Position numbers and translations under genes: made by a program
Assembly (NCBI GenBank): GCA_963923955.1
Contig: OZ000552.1
Coordinates: 124,001-188,000 of the forward strand
DNA: 64,000 nucleotides
Source of the DNA: G963923955 sp963923955
GTDB lineage: Bacteria; Pseudomonadota; Gammaproteobacteria; Eutrophobiales; Eutrophobiaceae
Reading direction: 5' to 3'
Part shown: piece after piece, positions 17,792-25,647 of the stretch
Layout: the number at the start of each line of letters is the position of its first letter
Position numbering within the stretch: the first letter of the stretch is position 1
The notes under the pieces: generated by a model
Told to the model about the DNA's origin: nothing
The model's input: the letters and a program-made list of their open reading frames with translations, nothing else
Database searches by the model: none

Positions 17792-18735
17792 GATGGCGTG
17801 TCTTTATAAGGCGCTGTTTTGCGTGTGAGCTGCATGAATAGGCTCTCCAGATCATCTGTCTCCGGCCGCAGTTCATACATGCCCCAGGCCTTTTGTGCGG
17901 CAAGCGCGGCGAGGATGGCGGGCATGTCCTCCCCGGCCGCATACTCAATGCGGAAGCGCCCCTCGTCCAGTTGCGTAACCTGATCGACGCCGGCGATCTG
18001 CGCTAACTCTTCCACGGCCGGCGCCTGCCGCAAGGCGATAGATAAGTGTCGTTGTCCGCCCTGTTCTAGTTGATCTAGCGCCTTGTCCAACACCAACCGA
18101 CCCTGATGAATGATCAATACCCGGTCGCAAACGCTCTTGACTTCCTGGAGAATATGCGTGGATAGGATCACGCTGTGCGCCGCGCCCAACTCGTTGATCA
18201 GTGCGCGGATCTCGACAATCTGCTTTGGGTCCAGCCCGGAGGTGGGCTCATCAAGAATGACCACGGCGGGGGCATGCACAATGGCCTGGGCAATGCCAAG
18301 GCGCTGCCGATAGCCCTTTGACAGGTTCCTAATCAGGCGCCCGCCCACCGCATCCAGACCGCAGCGCGCCTTGGCCCGGGCGAGGGCGGCGGGCAGATCT
18401 GTCTTCCTCACCCGGCGCAGTTGCGCACAATAATGCAGGTATTCATCCACCCGCAACTCCGGATACAGCGGCGGCGTCTCCGGCAGAAAGCCGATGTGTG
18501 CCCGGGCCTGGCGGGGCGCATGAATGATGTCGTGGCCGACGATGGATACGGTGCCGCCGCTGCTGGCCAGTATTCCGCAGATCATCTGCATGGTCGTGGT
18601 CTTGCCGGCGCCATTCGGCCCGAGGAGACCGAGCACCTCGCCGCGGCGCAGGCTAAAGCTCAGCCCGTCCACCGCCTGATGTGCGCCAAAACGACGCGCA
18701 AGCCCCTCCACGCTGATTAGAATTTCCGCCGTCAT
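17788..18735 (-). CDS. ABC transporter ATP-binding protein (GldA/CcmA-like)
   Basis: The ATPase of the exporter whose permease/GldG fusion overlaps its stop codon. The 315 residues show Walker A GPNGAGKTT near residue 39, the signature NLSKGYRQRLGIAQA near 137, Walker B VILDEPTSGLDP near 160, and a switch His in LSTHIL. The C-terminal extension of about 90 residues is typical of ABC-2 exporters. It is first gene of the leftward set ATPase, permease/GldG, DUF4340 stub. Confidence 0.9.
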   Translation of the reverse strand: MTAEILISVEGLARRFGAHQAVDGLSFSLRRGEVLGLLGPNGAGKTTTMQMICGILASSGGTVSIVGHDIIHAPRQARAHIGFLPETPPLYPELRVDEYLHYCAQLRRVRKTDLPAALARAKARCGLDAVGGRLIRNLSKGYRQRLGIAQAIVHAPAVVILDEPTSGLDPKQIVEIRALINELGAAHSVILSTHILQEVKSVCDRVLIIHQGRLVLDKALDQLEQGGQRHLSIALRQAPAVEELAQIAGVDQVTQLDEGRFRIEYAAGEDMPAILAALAAQKAWGMYELRPETDDLESLFMQLTRKTAPYKDTPS

Positions 18736-18852
18736 AGCGCCGTATTATTGCCATTGCCGTCTTAGTTGCAAGGAGTGCCATCCTTGTTATGTATCGGGCG
18801 ATGAGACGAGCGCTTGGCGGACAAGCTGAAAAGTCACCTTTTCTGCCGGTAA

Positions 18853-18889
18853 CTCCTATCTACCCCTGCGGGCAGGGGCAGAGTAGGAG
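18853..18889. repeat. Inverted repeat between the CsgG-like gene and the ABC ATPase
   Basis: CTCCTA, four bases, CCCCTGC, GG, GCAGGGG, four bases and TAGGAG form a 37-base near-perfect palindrome. It lies 72 bases beyond the stop of the leftward CsgG-like gene. It shares its core stem with the hairpin at 14113-14132. It could end transcription or be a dispersed element; there is no clear T-run. Confidence 0.5.
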
Positions 18890-18960
18890 AAACGATAGAT
18901 GCTACACAGCTAGATTGGGACGGTCACAGGATTATGCGCCGGCCGCCGTGTATGAGCTTG

Positions 18961-19962
18961 CTACCACAGCTTCTTTTTCTTCTTCTTTTGCTTTTTGGGT
19001 CCCGCGGACTTTGCAAAGCGGGCAATCATACCCTTCTCTATACGACCACTATCGAGCCCTTCAACCTCAACAGCAGAGGCCTTGGAGAACTTCGCCTGAA
19101 CACTAAACACCTTAACTCTTCCTATCAGCTCCTCTTCGCTACCCAATTCTTCACCCGTATCCGGGTCAACAAATGATTCGCCCTGGCTGAATATTTCAAG
19201 ACTATCCCCATCTCGCAAAAGACCATTCCCGTAATTGAGCATGATCTCACCCTTGTCGGTTACCGCTACTACTTTAATCGGATAAATTGTTGATACGATC
19301 AAGTTGGTAACATTGGTAGCGGTCTCTCGCATGACTCGGCCAAGCAAAGTGCCGCTGCTATCATCGCCGCCTGAGGCAAAGCCTTTAAGCCCTATGGCGC
19401 CGCCGCCACTTGCTTCGACCCTTACCGTATCGGCGAAGCCAATGGCGCCACTGGCAACATCCAAGACCCTGATATCGACAGCCATGGTTGCAAAGCGCTC
19501 ATCCTTGGAGAAACCCTTTACCCTGACGGCCTTTGCCGATTCACCATACTCGGTGATGGCCCCGGTCAGGATATAGTCAACCCCTTTCAAGTTAAACTTG
19601 CCTCCATCATAGCCGCCACTGGCGATGCCTTCCAGGCTAAGCCCCTGCTCCTGCAAAATTTCAGCCATACGGTCGCGCTCAATCACATCAAACTTCCTGG
19701 TCTTGACCAGAGCAGTCGTTACCATATCCACGAAGGCCCTGGTGTCTTCACGCGAGCCTTTCCCATAGGCCCTATATTGTTTGTTTTCAGTACTGTCTTT
19801 TGCGCGCTATTCAATATCGCCAATGGCGATAGTCACCTTGTTGGCAAGCACGGGGCCGCAAACAAGCATTCCCAGTGCCAGGGTTACAACCTTTATGCCC
19901 CTCATTGCGATTGATAAGCCATTGTTTTTGTAGAAAAGCGTGCGAGAATCATAGCGTTTCAT
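18961..19962 (-). pseudogene. CsgG-like lipoprotein/secretion-family gene interrupted by an in-frame amber codon
   Basis: The proper start is ATG 19962, with AGGAGA eight bases upstream. It gives a signal-type N-terminus ending GMLVCGPVLA, then KVTIAIGDIE and a TAG at 19807-19809 (codon 52). The same frame continues without another stop for 281 codons to 18961. It shows features of the CsgG / curli-assembly-like family: VDMVTTALVKTRKFDVIERD, GVDYILTGAITEYGE, and later GDGDSLEIFSQGE-like segments. No ribosome site precedes the internal ATG at 19731. The C-terminus is a Lys-rich tail. Either this is a recent pseudogene, a one-base error, or suppressed. TAG is a normal stop in other genes here, so genome-wide recoding is unlikely. 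Confidence 0.75.
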
Positions 19963-19970
19963 TACCTTTA

Positions 19971-19976
19971 TCTCCT
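19971..19976 (-). promoter_or_regulatory. Ribosome-binding site that fixes the CsgG-like gene start
   Basis: AGGAGA on the leftward strand lies eight bases before ATG 19962. Its strength shows that translation was designed to begin upstream of the amber codon rather than at any later ATG. Confidence 0.7.
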
Positions 19977-20002
19977 ATGTTGTTTAACGGGTAGTAATCA
20001 CG

Positions 20003-20025
20003 CCCGGCACCATAACAGTGCCGGG
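20003..20025. repeat. Perfect 8-base palindrome CCCGGCAC-7-GTGCCGGG
   Basis: Two perfect 8-base arms flank the 7-base loop CATAACA. It lies 41 bases upstream of the CsgG-like start, so it would form a hairpin in that gene's leader or act as a protein-binding site. No T-run follows on either strand, which argues against a terminator. Confidence 0.55.
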
Positions 20026-20031
20026 CCGGTG

Positions 20032-20127
20032 ACCAAACAACCAGTGGATAAGAAAGGTTCCCGCTTATTCCAAGATGTATTGTATTCGCGGGCGGCCCGA
20101 CATAGGCTGTCCACTGGTTTGTTTGGT
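20032..20127. repeat. Inverted repeat with 17/18-base arms and a 61-base spacer
   Basis: The left arm ACCAAACAACCAGTGGA (20032-20048) is matched by the right arm TCCACTGGTTTGTTTGGT (20110-20127), its reverse complement apart from one extra T. No reading frame is present inside. The structure could be a small mobile element remnant or a large leader-RNA hairpin for the CsgG-like gene. Confidence 0.55.
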
Positions 20128-20323
20128 CTGTGGCCAGTATGCTAAGTATCCGGCGGGTAAGCAAGAATTTTTTCCATAAATTTCTCAAGTCATCGCCATC
20201 ATTACCCGCAAGTGCCGTAGCTTGCCCTTGCCCTTAAATGCTTGTAGATCACCTCTAAATTAGACTGTCCGCCGAAACTTCGATAGGATTGAAGCTGGCC
20301 TTTGTCTTTTTTAAGGAGTAGGT

Positions 20324-21490
20324 ATGTACCATGAGTTGCCCGTCTGGGCCTATGTAGTGATTACGCTGGGCCTAACCCATATTACCATCGCCGCCGTCAC
20401 CATCTTCCTGCACCGGCACCAAGCCCATCGCGCCCTGAGCCTGCACCCCGTTGCCAGCCACTTCTTTCGCTTCTGGCTGTGGCTGACCACCGGCATGGTG
20501 ACCAAAGAGTGGGTGGCGATCCATCGCAAGCACCATGCGCGGGTGGAGACGGATGCAGACCCGCATAGCCCGCAGCGCAAGGGGATCGGTGAAGTCCTCT
20601 GGCGTGGTGCCGAGCTCTACGCAAGAGAGGCGAAAATCACGGCCACGCTGGAGAAATACGGCCATGAGACGCCGGATGACTGGCTCGAACGACACCTGTA
20701 CCAGCGGTATTCCTACGCAGGCATTGTCCTGATGCTGCTGATCAATGTTGCCTGCTTCGGCGCGGTCGGCATCACTATCTGGGCCGTGCAGATGGCCTGG
20801 ATCCCCTTCTTCGCCGCCGGGGTGATAAACGGGCTGGGCCATTGGTGCGGCTATCGGAATTTCGAACCATCGGACGCCTCCACCAACATCCTCCCCTTTG
20901 GCCTGCTGATCGGCGGCGAAGAGTTGCACAACAATCACCATGCCTTTGCCAGCTCGGCGCGCTTCTCCAGCAAGTGGTATGAACTGGATCTGGGCTGGTA
21001 CTACATCAGGCTCATGCAAGCCTTCGGCCTTGCAAAGGTGAAAAAACTGGCGCCCCGGCCGCGCATCAACCGCAGCAAGCAGGGCATTGATCTTGATACC
21101 TTGCGCGCCATTGTCAGTAATCGCCTGCACGTCATGTCGCATTACACCAAAGACGTTGTCGGCAAGGTCTATCGGGAAGAGAAGGCCGGGGCGGATAGTA
21201 AGAAACGTAAGATTCTGAAGAAGTGTAAGCGCTTACTTACAAGACACGATTCGCTGCTCGATCTACAGGCCAGGGCGCGGCTTGAGGCCGTGCTGGCCGA
21301 GCATCGGGCGCTGGAGACGGTGTATGAATTCAGGCGGCACTTACAAGCACTGTGGCTGCAAAAGACAGCCAGCCAGGAGGCCCTGCTTGATTCGCTGAAA
21401 GAATGGTGCCGGCAGGCGGAGCAGACCGGCATTGAGTCGCTGCAGGACTTTGCCCGGGCCTTACGCGGCTATACCCTGCAGCCGGTTTAG
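20324..21490 (+). CDS. Membrane fatty acid desaturase (acyl-CoA/phospholipid delta-9 type)
   Basis: Introduces a double bond into acyl chains at the membrane using a di-iron centre. The three histidine boxes are HRHQAH (residues 30-35), HRKHH (67-71) and HNNHH (202-206), with membrane helices between them. The core resembles bacterial DesA-like desaturases. The last 130 residues form a charged, helical tail beyond the catalytic core. AAGGAG six bases before the ATG fixes the start. Substrate position and carrier are inferred from the family. It is transcribed away from the CsgG-like gene. Confidence 0.9.
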   Translation: MYHELPVWAYVVITLGLTHITIAAVTIFLHRHQAHRALSLHPVASHFFRFWLWLTTGMVTKEWVAIHRKHHARVETDADPHSPQRKGIGEVLWRGAELYAREAKITATLEKYGHETPDDWLERHLYQRYSYAGIVLMLLINVACFGAVGITIWAVQMAWIPFFAAGVINGLGHWCGYRNFEPSDASTNILPFGLLIGGEELHNNHHAFASSARFSSKWYELDLGWYYIRLMQAFGLAKVKKLAPRPRINRSKQGIDLDTLRAIVSNRLHVMSHYTKDVVGKVYREEKAGADSKKRKILKKCKRLLTRHDSLLDLQARARLEAVLAEHRALETVYEFRRHLQALWLQKTASQEALLDSLKEWCRQAEQTGIESLQDFARALRGYTLQPV

Positions 21491-21509
21491 GAGGCTTTTC
21501 CCGCCCGCT

Positions 21510-21527
21510 GCGGCTAAGCAAAGCCGC
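21510..21527. terminator. Weak hairpin between desaturase and rpmG, possible bidirectional terminator
   Basis: GCGGCT, a 6-base loop and AGCCGC form a GC-rich stem between the convergent desaturase and rpmG genes. It is followed only by GCTTTGGG, so the T-run needed for an intrinsic terminator is poor. Confidence 0.3.
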
Positions 21528-21535
21528 GCTTTGGG

Positions 21536-21703
21536 TTACTTGATCTTGGCTTCCTTGTACAGCACATGCCGGCGGATGATGGGGTCATATTTCTTCATCT
21601 CCAGCTTATCCGGCGTCTGCCGCTTATTCTTGTCCGTGGTATAGAAATGCCCCGTGCCTGCGGAAGAGACCAGGCGGATCTTCTCTCGTACAGCCTTTGC
21701 CAT
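21536..21703 (-). CDS. rpmG: 50S ribosomal protein L33
   Basis: A 55-residue ribosomal protein opening MAKAVREKIRLVSSAGTGHF and continuing YTTDKNKRQTPDKLEMKKYD to RRHVLYKEAKIK. It matches the cysteine-free L33 form. AGGAG precedes the ATG by seven bases. It follows rpmB by ten bases in the usual radC-rpmB-rpmG order and shares its transcript. Confidence 0.97.
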   Translation of the reverse strand: MAKAVREKIRLVSSAGTGHFYTTDKNKRQTPDKLEMKKYDPIIRRHVLYKEAKIK

Positions 21704-21713
21704 GATGGTTCTC

Positions 21714-21950
21714 CTAGGGCTTGGCGCCGCGTGCGCGGATCTCAGTCAGCACCTGATCAATACCGCGCTTATCGATAATGCGCAGCCCCTGTGTGCTGAC
21801 GCGCAGCCGGATCCAGCGCTTCTCACTGGCCACCCAGAAGCGGCGAGTATGCAGGTTGGGCAAAAATCGTCGCTTGGTCTTGTTGTTGGCATGGGACACA
21901 TTGTTCCCGCTCATCGGGCCTTTTCCTGTTACCTGGCAGCGCTGGGACAT
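21714..21950 (-). CDS. rpmB: 50S ribosomal protein L28
   Basis: The 78 residues begin MSQRCQVTGKGPMSGNNVSH and contain RRFLPNLHTRRFWV, the L28 signature. The frame is open for a further 35 codons upstream, but ATG 21950 gives the standard L28 N-terminus and length. The cysteine pattern is the zinc-independent type. It lies between radC and rpmG. Confidence 0.97.
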   Translation of the reverse strand: MSQRCQVTGKGPMSGNNVSHANNKTKRRFLPNLHTRRFWVASEKRWIRLRVSTQGLRIIDKRGIDQVLTEIRARGAKP

Positions 21951-22065
21951 GGCGGATTCTCTAGTTAGGGCGATGATGAATATAAATAAGGGCGCGCATC
22001 CTAGCACGGAAAGTGCGCCCCGGGCAAGCAATAACAAGCGCAATAACAAGACCAACAGGGCTTGC

Positions 22066-22740
22066 CTAGATCAAGCCCTTCTCGGCAAAGGAAACGACCT
22101 CTTTGTCGCCGATGATGAAATGATCCAATACCCGAATGTCCACCAGCGCCAGGGCGTCTTTAAGCCGTGTCGTAATGGAGCGATCTGCTTCGCTGGGCTC
22201 GGCGATCCCGGAAGGATGATTATGGGCGAAGATCAGGGCGGCGGCATTATGGAACAGCCCGCGTTTGACGACCTCGCGCGGGTGTACGCTGGCGCCGTTA
22301 ATGGTGCCGGAGAAGAGCTCCTCAAAACCGATAATGCGATGGCGATTGTCCAGGAACAGGCAGGCAAAGACCTCATGCGGATAGGCGCGCAGCCGGCATT
22401 TTAGATAATCGCGGGTCTGCTGCGGATTAGTCAGCGCAGTGTCTCGCTTCAAACCCGCCTCAAGATAACGCCGGCCCAGTTCCAGCGCCGCCTTTAGCTG
22501 GACATATTTTGCCGACCCCAGCCCGTGCATGGCGCACAGCGCCTCGGCCTCGGCCTCCAACAAGGGGCGCAGGCCATCGAATTGCTTTAACAGATCGCGC
22601 GCCAAGTCAACGGCGGTCCGGCCAGGGGTGCCGCTGCGCAGAAAAATCGCCAGTAACTCGGCATCAGACAGCGCCGCCGAGCCCTTTAGCAGCAGCTTCT
22701 CACGGGGTTTTTCCTGGCTCGGCCAGTCGGCGATGGGCAT
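22066..22740 (-). CDS. radC: RadC family protein (JAB/MPN metalloprotease-like domain)
   Basis: The 224 residues hold an N-terminal helix-hairpin-helix region (LCAMHGLGSAKYVQLKAALE) and a C-terminal JAMM-type metal site, AHNHPSGIAEPSEAD. The name comes from an old link to DNA repair in E. coli; its biochemical role is still unclear. It is divergent from coaBC and upstream of rpmB, the common gammaproteobacterial order. Confidence 0.93.
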   Translation of the reverse strand: MPIADWPSQEKPREKLLLKGSAALSDAELLAIFLRSGTPGRTAVDLARDLLKQFDGLRPLLEAEAEALCAMHGLGSAKYVQLKAALELGRRYLEAGLKRDTALTNPQQTRDYLKCRLRAYPHEVFACLFLDNRHRIIGFEELFSGTINGASVHPREVVKRGLFHNAAALIFAHNHPSGIAEPSEADRSITTRLKDALALVDIRVLDHFIIGDKEVVSFAEKGLI

Positions 22741-22876
22741 GGGGCGCTCCTTAACATTTATCGGTCGGCCGCAACGATCCGGCCGCTACTGTACCATCTT
22801 TGCCCTTAAAGAATAACGGCCCGATAATACCGACCCTGGACTAAAACAGGGCTAAAGTAGGGTACACTTGGGCGCC

Positions 22877-24088
22877 ATGAACTTGACCCACAAACGAATC
22901 CTGATCGGCGTAACCGGCGGCATTGCCGCGTACAAGAGCGCCGAGCTGGTGCGCCGCCTGCGCGAACAAGGCGCGGCGCTGCGTGTGGTGATGACCTGCG
23001 CGGCGTGCGAGTTTATCACGCCACTGACCATGCAGGCCTTATCCGGCCGGCCGGTGCATACCGCATTGCTTGATTACGAGGCGGAAGCCGCGATGGGACA
23101 CATTGAACTGGCGCGCTGGAGTGATCTGGTGCTGATTGCCCCGGCCAGTGCCAATTTTATCGCCGGCCTGGCGCACGGGGCGGCGGATGATCTCCTGAGC
23201 ACCTTATGCCTGGCAACGGACGCGCCCATCTTGCTGGCGCCGGCGATGAATCAGCAGATGTGGAAGAATGCCGCTACCCAGGCCAACGTAGCACGGCTCA
23301 AAGAGAGGGGTATAAGCATGGCCGGCCCGGCCTTTGGCGCGCAGGCCTGCGGCGAGGTCGGGCCGGGCAGGATGCTGGAGCCGACCGCGCTGGTTGAGCG
23401 AGTGATGAAACAGTTCACGACGAATATCCTATCAGGCACCAGCGTGTTGGTGACCGCCGGGCCCACACGCGAGGCCATCGATCCGGTCAGGTACATCAGC
23501 AATCGCAGCTCCGGCAAGATGGGCTATGCCATTGCGCGCGCCGCCCAAGAGGCCGGTGCCCAAGTGACCCTCGTCTCCGGCCCGGTGGCCCTGGAGGTGC
23601 CGGAGAGAATCGACCATATAGCGGTTGATACGGCGCAGCAAATGCTTACTATGGTCATGGATGAGGCCGCCGCCACCGACATCTTCATCGCGGCTGCTGC
23701 CGTGGCCGATTATCGCTGTAGCCGCACTGAGAAGCAGAAGATCAAGAAGAACGAGGCACGTATGTCGCTGACCCTCAAGAGGAACCCAGATATTCTGGCC
23801 ACGGTCGCCGCCCTGGCAAGCCCGCCGTTCACAGTGGGCTTTGCTGCGGAGACGCAACGGCTGGAAGAACAGGCAAAAGAAAAATTGCAGCGCAAGCACC
23901 TGGATATGATCGCGGCCAACCAGGTGGGCGCCGGCCTGGGCTTTGAAAGCGAGGACAACGCCCTGGAAGTCTTCTGGCCGGACGGACATCTGTCTTTGCC
24001 CCAGACGCATAAAGAAAAACTGGCGCGCGAACTGATCCGCGTGGTGGCTGAGCGTTATCATGAAAAAAATTCAGCTACGGCGCATTGA
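22877..24088 (+). CDS. coaBC: Bifunctional phosphopantothenoylcysteine decarboxylase / phosphopantothenate-cysteine ligase
   Basis: Catalyses two central steps of coenzyme A synthesis. The N-terminal flavoprotein CoaC half carries GVTGGIAAYKSAELVR, the catalytic His region in MGHIELARWSD, and the substrate clamp APAMNQQMW. The CoaB half begins near residue 185 with VLVTAGPTREAIDPVRYISN and RSSGKMG. The start is placed at ATG 22877; a TTG at 22868 is also open and neither has a strong ribosome site. Its end overlaps dut by 29 bases. coaD, the next pathway step, lies elsewhere in this window (8783). Confidence 0.96.
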   Translation: MNLTHKRILIGVTGGIAAYKSAELVRRLREQGAALRVVMTCAACEFITPLTMQALSGRPVHTALLDYEAEAAMGHIELARWSDLVLIAPASANFIAGLAHGAADDLLSTLCLATDAPILLAPAMNQQMWKNAATQANVARLKERGISMAGPAFGAQACGEVGPGRMLEPTALVERVMKQFTTNILSGTSVLVTAGPTREAIDPVRYISNRSSGKMGYAIARAAQEAGAQVTLVSGPVALEVPERIDHIAVDTAQQMLTMVMDEAAATDIFIAAAAVADYRCSRTEKQKIKKNEARMSLTLKRNPDILATVAALASPPFTVGFAAETQRLEEQAKEKLQRKHLDMIAANQVGAGLGFESEDNALEVFWPDGHLSLPQTHKEKLARELIRVVAERYHEKNSATAH

Positions 24089-24512
24089 CCCCCGGCTGGG
24101 CAATGAAATCCCCATGCCGGGCTACGCAACGGCCGGCTCTGCCGGGCTGGATATCCACGCCTGTCTTGATGCACCGCTGCAGTTGCCGCCCGGTGCCTCC
24201 CGCTTAATTCCTAGTGGCTTTGCCATCTATATCGGCGATAGCGCCTTGGCGGCCGTGCTGCTGCCGCGCTCCGGCCTTGGGCATAAGCACGGGATCGTGC
24301 TCGGCAACCTGGTCGGTTTAATCGATTCGGATTACCAGGGGCAGGTCTTCGTTTCTTGCTGGAACCGCAGCGCCCAAGCCTTCGCCATAAACCCGGGCGA
24401 TCGCATCGCCCAGATGGTATTCGTGCCGGTGGTGCAAGCCGGCTTTGAGTTGGTGGATGCGTTTGCACAGAGCAAAAGGGGGGATGGGGGTTTTGGCCAC
24501 AGTGGACGCTAA
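24060..24512 (+). CDS. dut: dUTP diphosphatase
   Basis: Hydrolyses dUTP to dUMP, keeping uracil out of DNA and feeding thymidylate synthesis. The 150-residue trimeric-type enzyme shows motif 1 AGSAGLDIHA, motif 2 PRSGLGHKHGI, motif 3 GLIDSDYQGQ with its catalytic Asp, motif 4 GDRIAQMVF and the C-terminal P-loop-like RGDGGFGHSGR. It starts inside the coaBC end, indicating translational coupling. Confidence 0.97.
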   Translation: MKKIQLRRIDPRLGNEIPMPGYATAGSAGLDIHACLDAPLQLPPGASRLIPSGFAIYIGDSALAAVLLPRSGLGHKHGIVLGNLVGLIDSDYQGQVFVSCWNRSAQAFAINPGDRIAQMVFVPVVQAGFELVDAFAQSKRGDGGFGHSGR

Positions 24513-24519
24513 GCCAGCA

Positions 24520-25647
24520 ATGAACAGCGGCCGTCGCCGCAGACAGGCACAGCGGCCGCTGCTGCTTGGCGGTGCTGCGGTTTTGTTTATCCTCGCCATT
24601 GCCGCCGGCAGTGCCGAGAGTGCGGAGGAAGAATCCAAACAGACGCCTGCGGCCAAGGCGCAGGCCGGGAAATTATCCGCTTTTTTCGGGGAGATAGCAG
24701 CACAGTTGCAGTTGCTCTCAGAAGAACCATCGCTGATCGCCCTCTTTGAACAGGACGATGAAGGTCTATTGGCACAAGAGGCGGAGAAGAGCGTTCAGCA
24801 GTTTGCGCATGGCTTGAAACTTCGCCTGTTGCGGCCGGGGCAGTATGAACTGGACAATGAAGGCTATCCGCCGCTCAGTTATGCCTCGCTGGATCTGCTT
24901 AGACGGGCCGAGAGTGCAGCCGGCCCGAGCAGTCTCGAAGCCCTCTTCTTTGGCGACCCGGCGCAGCACCTCGTCCTGGCGCAGAGCGTGAGCAATAAAG
25001 ACGGCGCACTCATCGGCCTGCTGCATCTGAGCCTGGATGTGGCGCTGCTTGAAGAGGCCGCAGCCGGCCTGGCCTTGAGCGAGGGCTATGTTGAGTTGCA
25101 GCAGTCGGCGCGCGGCACTCCGCTGGTTTTGGCAAGCAGCGGGGTGCCTGCCGCCAAAGCGGGCGAGCCGGTAGTCGTCGATGTCGAGGGGACGCGCTGG
25201 CGTGTGGCGTATTGGCAGGCGGCAAGCGCGCCGATGGAAAATGGCACGGCTGTCGGCCTGCCGCTCCTGCTCATTCTCTCTGCGCTGCTGGCCGTGCTTG
25301 TTGTTGGCGGTGGGATGGCCTTTTTCTTAAAGCGCCGCTCGGCCGGTGACGAAGATGACGAGGATGTCGAGCGGGAGGACGAGGACACCGAGCAAAAGGA
25401 TGATGCCGAGTTGGAGGAGGATGCCGAGCCGGGCATTGTGTATGCAGGGGCCGTGAAGGCGATCATGGACGGAGCGCACCCGGGCCTGGAGAGGCTGGTG
25501 CCCAATCTGCCGAACCGTGGGCAAAGGCGCATTGTGCCGACTTCCAAACCGGCGGACAGAACCGGCGATGACATAACCCGGATAGTCCGCAAAGACGAGG
25601 TGCAGGCCGCCGTGCAAAAAGAGCCCGGCCCGGCCAAAAAGGGATGA
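24520..25647 (+). CDS. Two-helix membrane protein, split N-terminal module of an AlgC-type mutase
   Basis: I recognise no enzyme here. From ATG 24520 the 375 residues begin with a basic stretch, a membrane helix (LLLGGAAVLFILAIAAG), then a periplasmic-type domain of about 210 residues. A second helix follows (LPLLLILSALLAVLVVGGGM), then a strongly acidic cytoplasmic tail (DEDDEDVEREDEDTEQKDD) and a short segment with RRIVPTSKP. The gene overlaps algC as ATGA. From memory, many gammaproteobacteria carry a long AlgC with a fused two-helix N-terminal region in this genomic position, so this looks like the same module encoded separately. That would tether or regulate the mutase at the membrane; this is inference. 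Confidence 0.6.
   Translation: MNSGRRRRQAQRPLLLGGAAVLFILAIAAGSAESAEEESKQTPAAKAQAGKLSAFFGEIAAQLQLLSEEPSLIALFEQDDEGLLAQEAEKSVQQFAHGLKLRLLRPGQYELDNEGYPPLSYASLDLLRRAESAAGPSSLEALFFGDPAQHLVLAQSVSNKDGALIGLLHLSLDVALLEEAAAGLALSEGYVELQQSARGTPLVLASSGVPAAKAGEPVVVDVEGTRWRVAYWQAASAPMENGTAVGLPLLLILSALLAVLVVGGGMAFFLKRRSAGDEDDEDVEREDEDTEQKDDAELEEDAEPGIVYAGAVKAIMDGAHPGLERLVPNLPNRGQRRIVPTSKPADRTGDDITRIVRKDEVQAAVQKEPGPAKKG

Larger units (their letters stand above)
19963..20323. other. Intergenic stretch of 361 bases between divergent genes, rich in inverted repeats
   Basis: This holds the divergent starts of the CsgG-like gene (leftward) and the desaturase (rightward). It contains a perfect palindrome at 20003-20025 and a long inverted repeat at 20032-20127. 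The desaturase ribosome site AAGGAG is at 20313-20318. I see no open frame with a ribosome site or family resemblance, and no confident promoter boxes. Confidence 0.5.

Noticed and set aside
18961..19962. Reassignment of TAG to an amino acid, to explain the amber codon
   Set aside because: TAG is a normal terminator of other genes here, such as the first receptor, the desaturase and the third pilus ATPase.
20032..20127. CRISPR array
   Set aside because: Only one pair of inverted arms is present, with no series of direct repeats and spacers; no cas gene occurs in the window.
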